From NCBI GenBank assembly GCA_001466705.2, contig LATX02000057.1, positions 372,001 to 436,000 of the forward strand: 64,000 bases of DNA, in the 5' to 3' direction. Within the stretch, counting starts at the first letter, position 1; every line of letters starts with the position of its first letter. Origin of the DNA: Moniliophthora roreri. Taxonomy: Eukaryota > Basidiomycota > Agaricomycetes > Agaricales > Marasmiaceae. Positions 1 through 12,965 of this stretch are shown here, one piece after another. The position numbers were made by a program, and so were the translations under genes. The notes beneath the pieces were generated by a model. It saw only the letters and a program-made list of their open reading frames with translations, ran no database searches and was not told the DNA's origin.

Positions 1-698
1 CTAAACTGTCTATCAGCAGTGTACCTGTCACACGCCCTCGTCCTCGACGCCAAAGCTCAGGAAGTGACTTCCCACCACCGATGCGTCGGACATCGACAGA
101 TGCTCGTCCAGTACCCTTTGCAACCAAGTTCCAGAGAATACATCCCGGTACAACTGGTGTAACAATGTTGGAACATTTAGAGAGGTTGGATGCGGTTGAG
201 GCCAAGCTCCAAAGATTGACGATACAAGAAGAGACGGAGGAAGTAGAGGTGGATGTCGGGGAGGCAAGGTCAGTACCAGTAAAGGATGTAGGGGCGGCAT
301 TAGCGGAGGGTCAGAATGAGTCTGAACCTGCACCTTCTGGATCCGTTAATATTGCAACTGCGCCAACGTCGCCATTCTCACCGCCAGGAAGCCCGACTTT
401 AGCGACTTTACCGGAAGACGATGCAAGTTCGGTAGCAGAGGAAGATTTGGTTGCGCTTTCGAAATCTACATCGCACGTTGAAGGGCCTTCTCTGCGACAT
501 ACTCGGTGGGCAAGTGATGCGAATCGGCGAGGTATAGAGTGGTTTCCCGAGGAGCCAGACACGCCAACGTTGCGGACAGCTATTGTAGAGGTATGTGAAT
601 ATGGCGGCTATACGCAACCTCATAGATTACTGATCACATTCAACTGGTTGTAGCGACTGGAGATGGTGGATAAGAAACCGCTGTGTTCGTCTTGGTAG
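1..698 (+). CDS. 3' part of an unidentified acidic, low-complexity protein
   Basis: The window opens inside a reading frame (frame starting at base 3) that stays open to a splice donor at 591. After a 63-nt intron (591-653, GTATGT...TTGTAG) it ends in a short last exon (654-698) coding RLEMVDKKPLCSSW and a TAG stop. The visible part is about 210 residues. It starts Arg/Pro/Ser-rich, has a short leucine-rich helix (MLEHLERLDAVEAKLQRL) and then an acidic, Ser/Pro-rich tail. The helix could belong to a BAG-type or coiled-coil protein whose body lies upstream of the window, but this is only a weak resemblance and no function is assigned. The frame and the intron are well supported; the identity is not. 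Confidence 0.6.
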
Positions 699-980
699 TC
701 TGCAGAAACCGTTACAGTCAATGTGTAATTTATGAATGATCTGGAACTTTGTATTTACTTACAATAGAAATACGAGGGGCAGGATTATATCCATCCTACC
801 TGTTGCCAAGTCGTGTATGATACTTTCGATCAAGCGCCCAAACTGTGACATGCCGTGACATACACACTTGTTCCACGTCTTCTTCGAGCTCTACCCTAAT
901 TGACATTTTAATCCCTCAACTTCAAAGGAATCAAGTCAGTTCCGGCTAAATTGAACATCGAAAACTAGAGATTGATTGAC

Positions 981-2149
981 ATGGCCTACCGCGCAGTGGA
1001 AGAAGTCTCAACGGGGTCCGATTCCGATTATTCCAGGTGTGTTTCTCTCAATTGAACCTGTACCTCAACTCTGAGATATCTGGTGTAGCTCGGTAGGTAT
1101 CCTGCGTGATGCTTCTGCCAATATGAAAAAAAGATACTAAAGAATCGACAGTGGATCTCATGGTTCCTCTCGTCAAAAGGAAACGAATATTTTTGTGAAG
1201 TTGATGAAGATTTCATCTTGGATCGATTCAACCTTACGGGTCTAAACAACGAAGTTGCCAACTACCCTCAGGCGCTAGATTTGATCACCGATCAGCTAGG
1301 TATGGTGGAGCACCAGCTCAAAAAGTGTTCATCTGCTGACTTTGAACCAGATGATGAAGTGCAAGACGAGCTACGTGGATCATTGGACGTTCAAGCAAGA
1401 TTGTTGTATGGGCTCATTCACGCCCGGTGGATAGTTACAGCACGAGGATTATCCAAGATGGTGCGCAACCATAACTTTTCACAAGCACTTCCTATTTACA
1501 ACCTATCCACAGGTAGAAAAATACAAACGGGCCGAATTCGGACGCTGCCCACGCGTCCTCTGCCACTCACAACCTCTCCTTCCTGTTGGTCTGACAGATA
1601 TACCCTATGAAAAATCCGTGAAGCTGTATTGCGGACGATGTGAAGACATCTATTCACCAAAATCCTCAAGACATGGCAGTATAGATGGCGCCTACTTTGG
1701 AACGACTTTTCCTCATCTTATGTTCTTGGTCTACCCGACGTTAATACCATCAAAGAGCGGTGTATCTGACATCGTTTCGAGCGGCGCGGGCGCAAGCGGT
1801 GACAAGGGTACTGGCGAAGGCAGGAGTAGGAGGAGAGGGGTAAAGGAAGACATGCAGGAGGCCAGTCATGACGTCTACTTAAGATTTTGACTTTCTCTGA
1901 AACGTCATAATTGCTCACAGGTACCAGTAGAAGGTGGCGGAGAAACCATCTCAACGGCGTCAGTCGCGTTGAAAGCGGAGCGGTACAGGCCAAAGATATA
2001 CGGCTTCCAGGTAAATGAGATAGCGAAACTGCAAAGATGGCAAGAAGCTGTACGGGATAGGTGTGTTACCTTTTCATCAGCTTCTCACTGAAAGCTGACC
2101 GCGCTGCAGACAAGTAGCAAGACTGGAAGAGCTAGAAGAACAATCATGA
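981..2149 (+). CDS. CKB1: Casein kinase 2 regulatory (beta) subunit
   Basis: Regulatory subunit of the CK2 holoenzyme, which dimerises through a zinc finger and docks and tunes the catalytic alpha subunits. Exons fitted here: 981-1036, 1089-1092, 1152-1460, 1513-1839, 1921-2060, 2110-2149, giving 291 aa. The N-terminus is acidic (MAYRAVEEVSTGSDSDYSSS), then WISWFLSSKGNEYFCEVDED and the DRFNLTGLN core. The four zinc cysteines are in GRCPRVLC and LYCGRCEDIY, followed by SPKSSRH and DGAYFGTTFPH, all family hallmarks. The RPKIYGFQV tail matches the alpha-docking end. The second exon is only 4 nt and is needed to keep frame. The donor after RSRRRG (1840) is the better of two in-phase choices; the other, at 1873, would add 11 residues. 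Confidence 0.95.
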
Positions 2150-2351
2150 CGTCTTGGACAATGGTGTTATTCATGTCTTGTATGTTCTAGAGCCCTGACC
2201 TCGCATTTAACTTTCAATATATATTCCTCGGTATACATACGCTCATCTGTTGCAGTGAGCATTCTCGGAAACAGCCACACCCAAATGATGCGAATTCACA
2301 CACGTTTCGAGAAGCTCATATTTCGGGCTTCGATGAACCAAAGACTGGTGC

Positions 2352-2663
2352 TCAGGTCCACTCTGGTATACCACATGGGAACCGCTTAGATCTGGCCCAG
2401 TCAAGAACGGAAAGCTGATGGGTTGTAGCAGTGCGAATCACGTCGAAGGCAGCAGGATGGCTGCTAGTATTAGATTGAATGTGCTCTAATGTAGGCTTTA
2501 TCAACAGAGCTGCGTCACTTTGTAACTGCTGCGCACAAAGACCCATGAGATAGTCTTCAGTAAGCTGATTCATTCGCTCGTACCTCGCTTGATGGACGTC
2601 CATGCAGTGTTCATGAGCAACGCCAGTGAGAAAAATTCCCTCCGAATTCAAATCTCCACTACG
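2352..2663 (-). CDS. Candidate small hypothetical protein between CKB1 and CUS2
   Basis: An open frame of about 100 residues on the minus strand fills the gap between the CK2 beta stop and the start of the Cus2-like gene. It begins near the MFMNVCRSGD methionines and ends GIPEWT-stop. It contains an amphipathic-looking stretch (YERMNQLTEDYLMG) and has ordinary amino-acid composition, which is why it is kept. It would start within about 20 bp of the plus-strand ATG at 2680, leaving almost no shared promoter, and a longer form would overlap that gene. No family is recognised. It could equally be a chance open frame in a terminator or promoter region. Confidence 0.3.
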   Translation of the reverse strand, partial: RSGDLNSEGIFLTGVAHEHCMDVHQARYERMNQLTEDYLMGLCAQQLQSDAALLIKPTLEHIQSNTSSHPAAFDVIRTATTHQLSVLDWARSKRFPCGIPEWT

Positions 2664-2679
2664 GCAAACATTCATAAAC

Positions 2680-4106
2680 ATGTCCTCCTCCGAACCACAA
2701 TCTTCAGCTTCCACAGCGGAGCTTCCAGCCGCACTGGCTTCGGATCCAAGGGTATATTTTTCGAAGGAATCCGGAACATGGCGTTACGAAGAAGACGATG
2801 ACACTGAAATGGAGTACGACACCGCGAAAGCCAAGTGGGTGCCTCTAGTAAGTATTTAATTCCTCTATTGCTAGTGCCACTTGTAACTGCTCGCAGGTAG
2901 ACGAAGAACTCTGGAAAAAGCAACAGGCAGCATATGCCATCGCGGGTGTGGACGAAGAGGTGCGTGTCGACGCGTCGCTCGTCTTGTACTGGTTGTAGCA
3001 GTAACATGCGTGCAGACACCAGCAGCCCCCGTCCTAGCACGCGAAAACAAGAAGCGCAAAGACACCGACTATACTTCAGCTGAAGCAGGACCCTCTACGA
3101 AACGCTCTAAACCCGAACGCGAACGAAAGTCAAAGAATACGGCAGTATATGTTATCAACCTTCCTCCGGACACTACGCATGAAGAGCTCATTACTACGTT
3201 CTCTAAATACGGTGTGCTGGAAGAGGATGATGACGGTGAACCCAAGGTCAAGATGTATGCCAATGATGATGGGAGGTTTGGTGGAGAGGCGTTGGTGGTT
3301 TATTTCAAAGAAGAGTCTGTGGATTTAGCTGTTACACTGCTGGATGAGTCAGAGTTGAGACTAGGGGATAAGAGCTCGATTATGCGAGTGGCTAAGGCTG
3401 ATTTCACCCATAAGCATAAGGGAAGTGGGGGAGATGGACCCACGGGGGGTGAAAGGAAAGTGGTAGACAGGAAGAAGGCGACGAGGAGGATTGGGAAGAT
3501 GCAAAAGTGCGTCCAACTCTTCTCATTCTGGTGTTTACTGTGCTCACGACGTGACAGGAAGCTACAAGAATGGAATGATGAAGATGGTTTTGGGCCTTCG
3601 ATTGACGATGAATCTGAACCTCAGCAGCGCCCTTCGAGAGTGGTTGTGTTGAAGCACATGTTCTCACTCAAGGAACTCGAGGAAGATCCAACCTTGCTCC
3701 TTGATCTGAAGGAAGACGTTAGAGAAGAAGCAGAGACTCTGGGAGAAGTCACTAACGTCGTCCTCTACGATGTGTGTGCACTCGGCTTTGCTTCACTGCC
3801 TACACTAAACTTTTTTCTGTTACTTACAGAAGGAGCCGGAGGGCATAATGACCGTCAAGTTCCGAGATCCTATATCAGCTCAGGCGTGTATTATTGTGCG
3901 TATTTTCCCTTTGCATGCACTGCTGTACTGACGAATACTCAAAGAAAATGAACGGTCGCTTCTTTGCTGGAAGACGCATCGAAGCATCTTTGTATACTGG
4001 CCGAGCGCGTTTCAAGCGCTCTGATGATCAAGCTGCTGAAGATGGAGAGGAGGAAGAGAAAAAGAGACTTAATGATTTTGCAAAATGGTTGGAGGGTGAT
4101 GAATGA
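2680..4106 (+). CDS. CUS2: Tat-SF1/Cus2-type U2 snRNP splicing factor
   Basis: RNA-binding protein of the HTATSF1/Cus2 family, which helps U2 snRNA fold and join SF3b during prespliceosome assembly in the nucleus. Six exons (2680-2847, 2897-2959, 3016-3506, 3558-3771, 3830-3895, 3945-4106) give 387 aa. Family signs in order: an aromatic N-terminal segment (YFSKESGTWRYEEDD), a second (LWKKQQAAYAIAGVDEE), a basic linker with KRSKPERERK, RRM1 (NTAVYVINLPPDTTHEEL) and the C-terminal UHM-type RRM (RVVVLKHMFSLKEL ... VTNVVLYD ... KMNGRFFAGRRIEASLY). The RxF of UHM motifs appears as GRRIEASLY rather than a strict RxF. It ends in an acidic/basic tail (KWLEGDE). Introns are 49-58 bp with GTGCGT/GTAAGT donors. 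Confidence 0.93.
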
Positions 4107-4356
4107 GCTGGAAAGTGCGGAATCGCTTCCCAAAGAATATGTAGTATGTAATGTAAGATTCTCGAAAGGTTGCTTTGACTATCCCTAAATCTTCAATCTG
4201 GTATTATCACAGTATGTTGGCGACCAGAAGTAATCACGTATGTGTATTGAAGATTTATCCCCTCTGCTCGGCTCTCCTTTTCAATATATACACGAAAGAA
4301 GCCTCTATACTGCTCAACCTTGGCTCTTCTAGCTCTGCTTTACCAACTAACAATGC

Positions 4357-4992
4357 TTACTTCCACAAAGTCATTGGAAAGTAGGAATGAGGATCATGCG
4401 GGGCATCCAATGATCTCTCGGGAATCCACCTCTTGTGAGGTGTCGGAAGTGAAGGAGGTAGCTGTGACTCTGTGTAGACCTTTGTAGAGGCAGTGATAGT
4501 TGAAATGGCCTGTGTCAGGTCTACAGGTTCAGGACGTTGAGCAATTCCCTTTCCTTCTTCCTGGGGCGCAGCAACGCTGTAAAGACGAAGTGAGCTGGTA
4601 AACATAGCTACGTTAAAGGTGACGCACGAAGCTTGACCAGAATGCTCAATCAATAGCTGGGACAAACCAGCCTGAGTGACGACACTCAGTTGAGGGTAGA
4701 CACGTCGGACGTCGCGTTTCCAGTATGGGTTTTGTGCAGGGTCAGAGGCTGAAAAGGACTATGGGTAAGTCAAAATCCTTGATAATGAGCATATATAACA
4801 CTACGGACCCTTTGTGGCAGGCGTAGAGTACTTCTCCGGTCGACTGGCTGGAGGTGGCCATCGGTTGACTCCTTGCAACGGAAGACCGGAAGAGATTTCT
4901 GGGTTGACGACGACAGCATCTCGGAACTTCTTCCAGAACCCTTTGGGGGCGAGATGGTACAGTGTACTTTCCGCTGCCTTCTTAGAGGCCAT
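4357..4992 (-). CDS. Mitochondrial complex I 21 kDa accessory subunit (fungal 21.3 kDa type)
   Basis: Accessory subunit of NADH:ubiquinone oxidoreductase, peripheral to the mitochondrial inner membrane arm. Three exons on the minus strand (4992-4809, 4748-4628, 4576-4357) give 174 aa. The N-terminus MASKKAAESTLYHLAPKGFW followed by a proline-rich segment (GLPLQGVNRWPPPASRP) and then NPYWKRDVRRVYPQLSVVTQ is the diagnostic block of the fungal 21.3 kDa family. The first donor is GTCCGT, which is the only one that keeps frame into SDPAQNPYWKRDVRR. The C-terminal half is less conserved and ends SYFPMTLWK. Its ATG faces the F-box gene across about 400 bp. NDUFS7 of the same complex lies 45 kb away, with no sign of linkage in function. 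Confidence 0.85.
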
Positions 4993-5399
4993 GGTGACGA
5001 TGGTGGTTGAGGATAACAGGGACGGGTGATTCCGCGTCGACCGTCACTCAAAATTCAAGTCCACAATTCTTTGTTTCTCATCACCGGCAGGATTCCAGTG
5101 CATTCCTGAGAAAGATGTGCGGTACATCAGTCGTATTGTTTGCGACAGCTAAGTGCTTATTACTTACGCGAGTGTGATTTTAGGTCTTACTCTATGCAGA
5201 CTTGTGCAAATTCGAATCAATCTTTGAAACAGGACGACCCCGAAAAATTAAGCGAATACGGGGCTATATAGACCACGGCAACGGCAATGACTAGTGATAC
5301 AGGACTTTCTCAACCTACGACGACGTCGACAGCCTCTTTAGGTGTGTGTACTTAAACTTACGAATTGCATTGGCGTTGTCTGAACATTGTAGCAGGCCC

Positions 5400-7001
5400 A
5401 TGGTGAAACGCTCAGAGTCACTGCACACCATTTCTGGGCTACAAAAGTTTCCGGTTGAACTCCTCGCTCACATCTTTGAAGATGTCATAGAAGCGGACTG
5501 CTCGGGCTTCTGCAAGTTCTCTAAATTTGCAGCGGTTTGGGCACTGTCCCAAACGTGCCGAAAATGGAGAGAAGTTGCAATAACAACCCCTACCCTTTGG
5601 AACGTCATTCTTACCGACACATTTCTCTACAAGGAGTTCCACGCCTCCGGTGTAATCCAGGTGCTCCGGCTCTTCCTCGAGAGATCACGACCCCTACCCG
5701 TTTCCTGGCACATTGTCTTTGGCGAGGATAGTGATGCGCCTGAAAAGTCGTTCGAGGGGAATGCAGAGATATTTAGCTTGCTCCTCTCCCATTCATCCAG
5801 ATGGCGGCACGTTCAAATCGACTCTTTCGATGGTGGCCACATCGTCAAACGACTTTGCGAAATCAAGGAGTTGACATCACTGCACAGTCTAGTCATAACG
5901 GGTTCGATTCATCGAAACCACCATCTTTCACCTTCCGACCCAGTCGTAAAGGCTGGCGTCTTGGCTATCGCCCGGAATCTCGTTGAGGCATCCTTACTGT
6001 GTGGCTTTGACGGGTATGGATTCGATTTAGTTCCATCACCGAAGCTGTGTCTCCCGTGGACACGACTTAAGGAACTCACGTTCACGGCTGAAGCGCTACA
6101 AGATTTCCTCGCCATAGCTGCAAGCCTGACGAGCGTGGAATATCTCCGCATCGTGTGTTACTTTCATTCAACTGCGAGCACCGCTACAACCAGTAGACCG
6201 CAGCTTGTCCTCCCCAAAGTGCACTCCTTAGACCTCTCAGAGGAGTATGAGAGCATCCTCGAGGTAATGGCGCATCTCACATTACCAAAACTCGAGGATC
6301 TGAGGATCCAACCGGATGCTAGTAGCGCCATCTCGTCTAGGGAAATGACCGAGCTGTTGCCATCGATAGTCAGGTTGCAAGAACGGTCTGTTAGTGTGGG
6401 TGGTACTGGTATTCGAGTGCTTCGAGTCATAGCTCGAACGTTCTCCGCTAGACAGGCACCCGAGCTCAGTCGAGTACTTGGAGAGGTAGAGGAGCTTCAC
6501 CTCTTTCACTTCGACAACGAAGGAGAATGCATCGACGACACCAAAGTGCTGAAGAACTTTAAAAAGAACATGTTTCCCCGTCTTCGAAGTCTTCACATCC
6601 TCCTCCCGTATGCGAACCCGCGCAACTTCACGTTCCTCCCGGTCCTCATCGACGTCGTCAAAGCACGACGACCACCTTTACGTGCTGGGGCTCGGACTCG
6701 CAGCAATATTGGCCCTACACTGGCCTACATAGAACAACTTTCGCTAAACATCGAGAGTAGCAGCGCTCCAACATATATACGTGTAGTCAAGTCCACGGCG
6801 CTGTTCGAGAAGCTGTTGCGGTACGCAGATCGTGGCTTGGATCTTTGTGGAGGTCACCTTGAAAAAGGCCGATGGGTCTCGGATTATCGCGATACCCACT
6901 GGAGTGAGATGAAGGAGAAGCGGAGGATACAGCGCTTCAGGCTTGGACCCTACATCGAGAAAGGAACTGACGAGGTCAGAGATGAAGACGTAGAATTGTG
7001 A
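5400..7001 (+). CDS. F-box protein with leucine-rich C-terminal region
   Basis: Probable substrate adaptor of an SCF ubiquitin ligase. From the ATG at 5400 the frame runs 533 aa without introns. An F-box-like motif sits at about residues 15-70: LQKFPVELLAHIFEDVI, then LSQTCRKWREVA and TPTLWNVI, the usual agaricomycete layout. The remainder is rich in leucine and reads like degenerate LRR/beta-alpha repeats (HSLVITGSIH, LKELTFTAEALQDF, VEELHLFHFDNEG, RLRSLHILLPYANP). An upstream ATG at 5287 could contribute a short exon joined by a GTGTAC intron, so the start may be further out; a TATA-like element at about 5262 lies very close to it. Agaricomycetes carry large families of such genes, so the substrate cannot be inferred. 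Confidence 0.8.
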   Translation: MVKRSESLHTISGLQKFPVELLAHIFEDVIEADCSGFCKFSKFAAVWALSQTCRKWREVAITTPTLWNVILTDTFLYKEFHASGVIQVLRLFLERSRPLPVSWHIVFGEDSDAPEKSFEGNAEIFSLLLSHSSRWRHVQIDSFDGGHIVKRLCEIKELTSLHSLVITGSIHRNHHLSPSDPVVKAGVLAIARNLVEASLLCGFDGYGFDLVPSPKLCLPWTRLKELTFTAEALQDFLAIAASLTSVEYLRIVCYFHSTASTATTSRPQLVLPKVHSLDLSEEYESILEVMAHLTLPKLEDLRIQPDASSAISSREMTELLPSIVRLQERSVSVGGTGIRVLRVIARTFSARQAPELSRVLGEVEELHLFHFDNEGECIDDTKVLKNFKKNMFPRLRSLHILLPYANPRNFTFLPVLIDVVKARRPPLRAGARTRSNIGPTLAYIEQLSLNIESSSAPTYIRVVKSTALFEKLLRYADRGLDLCGGHLEKGRWVSDYRDTHWSEMKEKRRIQRFRLGPYIEKGTDEVRDEDVEL

Positions 7002-7629
7002 TTATGATGATGCTTCCACAGCTTTTTCAAGAGGCAACACTTTCCATCACATGTACATATCGGACAAGCCCATGGTGCCTTCTTTCTATATATTTCTTCC
7101 CACATTCTCCCCGCAGGTCCTTATTCCGTGTATTCCAGCGTTTCAAATCAGTCCAGGGTACACAGAAACATTAAATCGCTCAACCAATTTTGTAGCTACC
7201 GATGCCATGGAAGATTTTGTCTGCATTAGCTTTGTGTGGTACCTGCTTTGTTTAACATTTGAGTGTTGGCGATTTCAGATACCTCTGGAGCAACGATCTG
7301 AATATATATACGACTGGCGGTCTTCCTGCTGCAAAGGAAGAATGTGTATGTTGACAGCCCTCTCCGTGTCTTCAAAACCAGCTCTCTCAAGTATGTGCTC
7401 GTATAAGGTATATTGTAGATGACAGATCAATGCCCACCCTGGCTGCAAGCGTAGCTACTTGTCTGCTTCCTTAACTCAGAGGTCGCGGTGGCGGACTGGT
7501 TCGACTTCAACACACACTCTAAACCGGATAAGGCTTGCCATCATGAATTCTAAGAAATCTGACTAGTCATTGACGGGAAATAGCAGAAAGAATTTTCATT
7601 ATCGTCCGTACGGTGGGAACACTAATTGA
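7002..7629. other. Convergent intergenic region, no gene seen
   Basis: This stretch separates the ends of the plus-strand F-box gene and the minus-strand Ser/Pro-rich gene. It should hold both 3' untranslated regions and terminators. A 123-codon open frame at 7051-7422 has a composition unlike its neighbours (many Cys, Phe, Tyr) and no recognisable motif, so it is not called. Confidence 0.5.
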
Positions 7630-10158
7630 TTAACCATCTCCCCAACTCTCAATTGAATCGGTCGAGGTTGACAACTGAGATGACTCTGAACTTTCCTCGG
7701 CCTCCTTTGCATACTGCGACCTGGAACCTCCTTTCCCGGAGACGCGGTCCAATGCATCTAGCAAGCGGCTCTGTGTGTAGCTATGAGCCCAAGTCGCAGT
7801 GAGTCACTGTAGGAAACAAACCTTGATCATGCTGAACCCTTCTCTGTCGTCCCTGTCCTTCACTTGTTCTGGTTCATCAACAGAGCTGGAACCTCGCAAG
7901 GGAGAAACGTATATTCCAGGCGCAGGTGCGAATACCGTTGGAGGTCGGGTCGGTGTCCTCGGGTCCTGAACTATACTGAAATCGCTGGGGTGCCCAAATT
8001 CGGTATTGTGGGCATATTCAACTTCGATCAACTTTGCTTCACCTTGAATCGGCTTCTCGGCTGAGCGTTCCATGCCAATTTGTTGAGGTTGAGATGCATC
8101 AGCAGAGGAAGATAGCGGGGGAACGCTATATGCAAATGGACAGGCCGTATCTAGACGACTAGGAAGATCCTGTGAGTCCGTTTGGCGAGGCGTAAATTCA
8201 TCATCTTGCTGTGACCGATGCAAATTTGAATTCTCGGGTTGCTGGGCTTCTTCCTGGAGTTTATCGGGGTAGTGAATGTCATGGAGATCAGAGGGTTCGT
8301 GATGGCCGTCTAGAGCAGTGTAGAAACCCACTGAGTTCTCGTCGTGAAAGTGGTCATCCTCGCAGTCATGGTCCTGATGGTGTCCAGTACAAAGAACAAC
8401 GTCAAGCTTTGGTACGTCGCTAGAGCTTGGACTCTCGATAGCAAAGCTATGTTCTTGCGCGGAAACATTCAGCTCTACATCCGTCACAGGAGAATCGCTG
8501 TATTTTGGCTTCGGATAAGTCCTTTTGGCTCCAAAGATATCAGGTCTCGGTCTGAGGCATGGTTTGTTCAAGGCAGGCTTCGATTGTGGGGGTTCCCGTC
8601 CCGCCTCTGAATTAACTTCTTTCCTATTAAACGCTGTCCACTGGAATCCAAGCTCATCGACATCGACATTCATGTCGAAGTTATCCTCGACCACCTGATC
8701 TGAAGAGGAACTATCGGGAGCCGAATCAGACGGTCTGGACGTGTAATACCCTGGACCTGGAGTTGAAAACACGGAAACGTCGGAGAAACTGGAAGGCTGG
8801 AGGGAATCTGAAATCGGAGGAGGTGAGAAGCAGGATGAAGGGCAGATAGGTTGGGGTGAACTAGGCTGTGAGAATGGCGGCAGGGGCAAAGCAGGGATAA
8901 AATGGAAATCTGAACCGCCTGCGGTATGATGTGACGTAGCTACTGATACAGAGTCGCGATCGGAATGAGTATAGCGTGAATCTGATTCGGGTGAAGGTAG
9001 CGTCTTTCGATTACCAGAAACAAAGATGTCTGATGCCATCTCGGGTTGAGTGGCAGATCTCATTCGTTTCGCCGTAGGTGAAGAGGAACGGGAGACTAAA
9101 GATAAGGCACTGTCACGGTGCAATGCATTCGGCTTTAGGTGATGTGGATCAAATATAGCAGGAGAAGTTTGAGGATGAGAGAGAGGATGTAACAGAGCAG
9201 GGGTTTGATATGCAGCAATAGGTATGGACGGCAGAAGCATATGAGGCGTTGAGGAAGGATCAATAGGAGAAGGCACTACACTGGATGCTGGTCCTGGTTT
9301 CGAGAACGGCATTTCGCCCGAATTATTCACGGAAAGATAAGGTGCCTGGAAATTGATTGGTGACGATAGGTCTGGTTTCTCGCTGTTGACGAGTCGCGAT
9401 ACAGCACGATCACGATCACGTGACTGTGTAGTCCGAGGTGAATTTGAATCTGTAATATACGCAAAAAGGTTTTCTGATTCTTCTTCTGGAAATTGGGGCG
9501 GAGTATAGGATTTAGGAATAAGCATTCGCAATGGATGATTCTTCGATAACGTCGAGAAGGTATCTGAGAGCCATTCTGGTAGCTTTCGGACTGGTCAGCT
9601 CACAGGAATTTGAAAAATTTTGGAACGCACTTGAGAATCTGATTCATTTGCTTCTCGCGCACTTCCATAGCCCTCATTGTCCAAGAAACTCGGATTACTC
9701 TTCATTTTGATAACACTGAAACCCTCCCCCAATGCCCCAGCTTTTAAGCCATCATAGTATGGGTCAACTGGTGTATCTGGAGGTCCGTAGCTGAGAACAG
9801 AGCCCGATGCTGACGATGAGCCTGTTCGTGTTCGACTTCGATTTCGGGACTTGCTTGATGATGAGGAAGGTGAATGCGTAATATTCATGGCCGCGACCAT
9901 CCTATCGAAGCGAGCATTCATTCCATTCTTCTTGCGACGCTTAACTCTGGGTAAATCTATACCATCATTAGCACCCAAAATAGGATTGTGCAGTATACTG
10001 GAAGGAAGACCTTGAGGTCGAAGCCCAAAATTCGATAGTGGGGACCTAGTGAACATAGATAGGTCATATACTGCTGGGCAGAGAGATCTGTAGACTTACC
10101 CATTTTCCGACTCATCCTCGGCCAATAACTCGGAGAAGACTCTGGATCGCGCAGGCAT
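7630..10158 (-). CDS. Large Ser/Pro-rich protein of unknown function
   Basis: Four exons on the minus strand (10158-10100, 10045-9631, 9582-7822, 7770-7630) give 791 aa. The start is MPARSRVFSELLAEDESENG, chosen because only this frame joins through the GTAAGT intron into SPLSNFGLRPQG. There is a basic patch (LPRVKRRKKNGMNARF), a run of Ser/Arg, then LPEWLSDTFSTLSKNHPLR and a long, disordered Ser/Pro/Asp-rich middle. The C-terminus is SRLLDALDRVSGKGG followed by an acidic/serine tail ending ESWGDG. The phrase GFSVIK near residue 150 returns as GFSMIK near the end; both may be short linear motifs. No domain is recognised. It is transcribed divergently from the gamma-glutamyltransferase across about 350 bp. 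Confidence 0.75.
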
Positions 10159-10512
10159 GAAGCCAGCATCCAACTTCAAAGCTTGAAGATAACGTATCCT
10201 GGGCGCTTATTAATAAATAAGGACGGTTCCTCAAATTGGATTTCTTAGAGTTACCATGTGTTCGATTTCCACCTTGACGTTCATGATGAACTCCCAGCTG
10301 TCCTCAGAATCTCGCTGTGAGCAGATCTGCAACAGCCAGTCAGGTCGAATGAAACGACTTCGCCATACACATGTCAATGATATCGTCATACTGATAACGT
10401 GTTACGTGCCCAGTGTCAGTCAGCAGCTTAGTATTGGCTGATAAACATGGTATCTCGGTATCTCTCGATTTCTATTTCGCTTTAGCTTTTCAACCTCCAC
10501 GTCGATAGGTCA
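10159..10512. promoter_or_regulatory. Shared upstream region of the Ser/Pro-rich gene and GGT
   Basis: The two genes start in opposite directions about 354 bp apart, so this interval must contain both promoters. No clear TATA box or repeated operator was seen. A short open frame at 10256-10441 has no coding character. Confidence 0.5.

Positions 10513-12965
<2,453 letters not shown>

Noticed and set aside
7051..7422. 123-codon open frame downstream of the F-box gene
   Set aside because: It lies where two convergent 3' ends should be, is rich in Cys/Phe/Tyr, has no motif and no splice partner.
7480..7540. GGTTCGA word resembling a tRNA B box
   Set aside because: No A box at the right distance and no cloverleaf pairing could be drawn.
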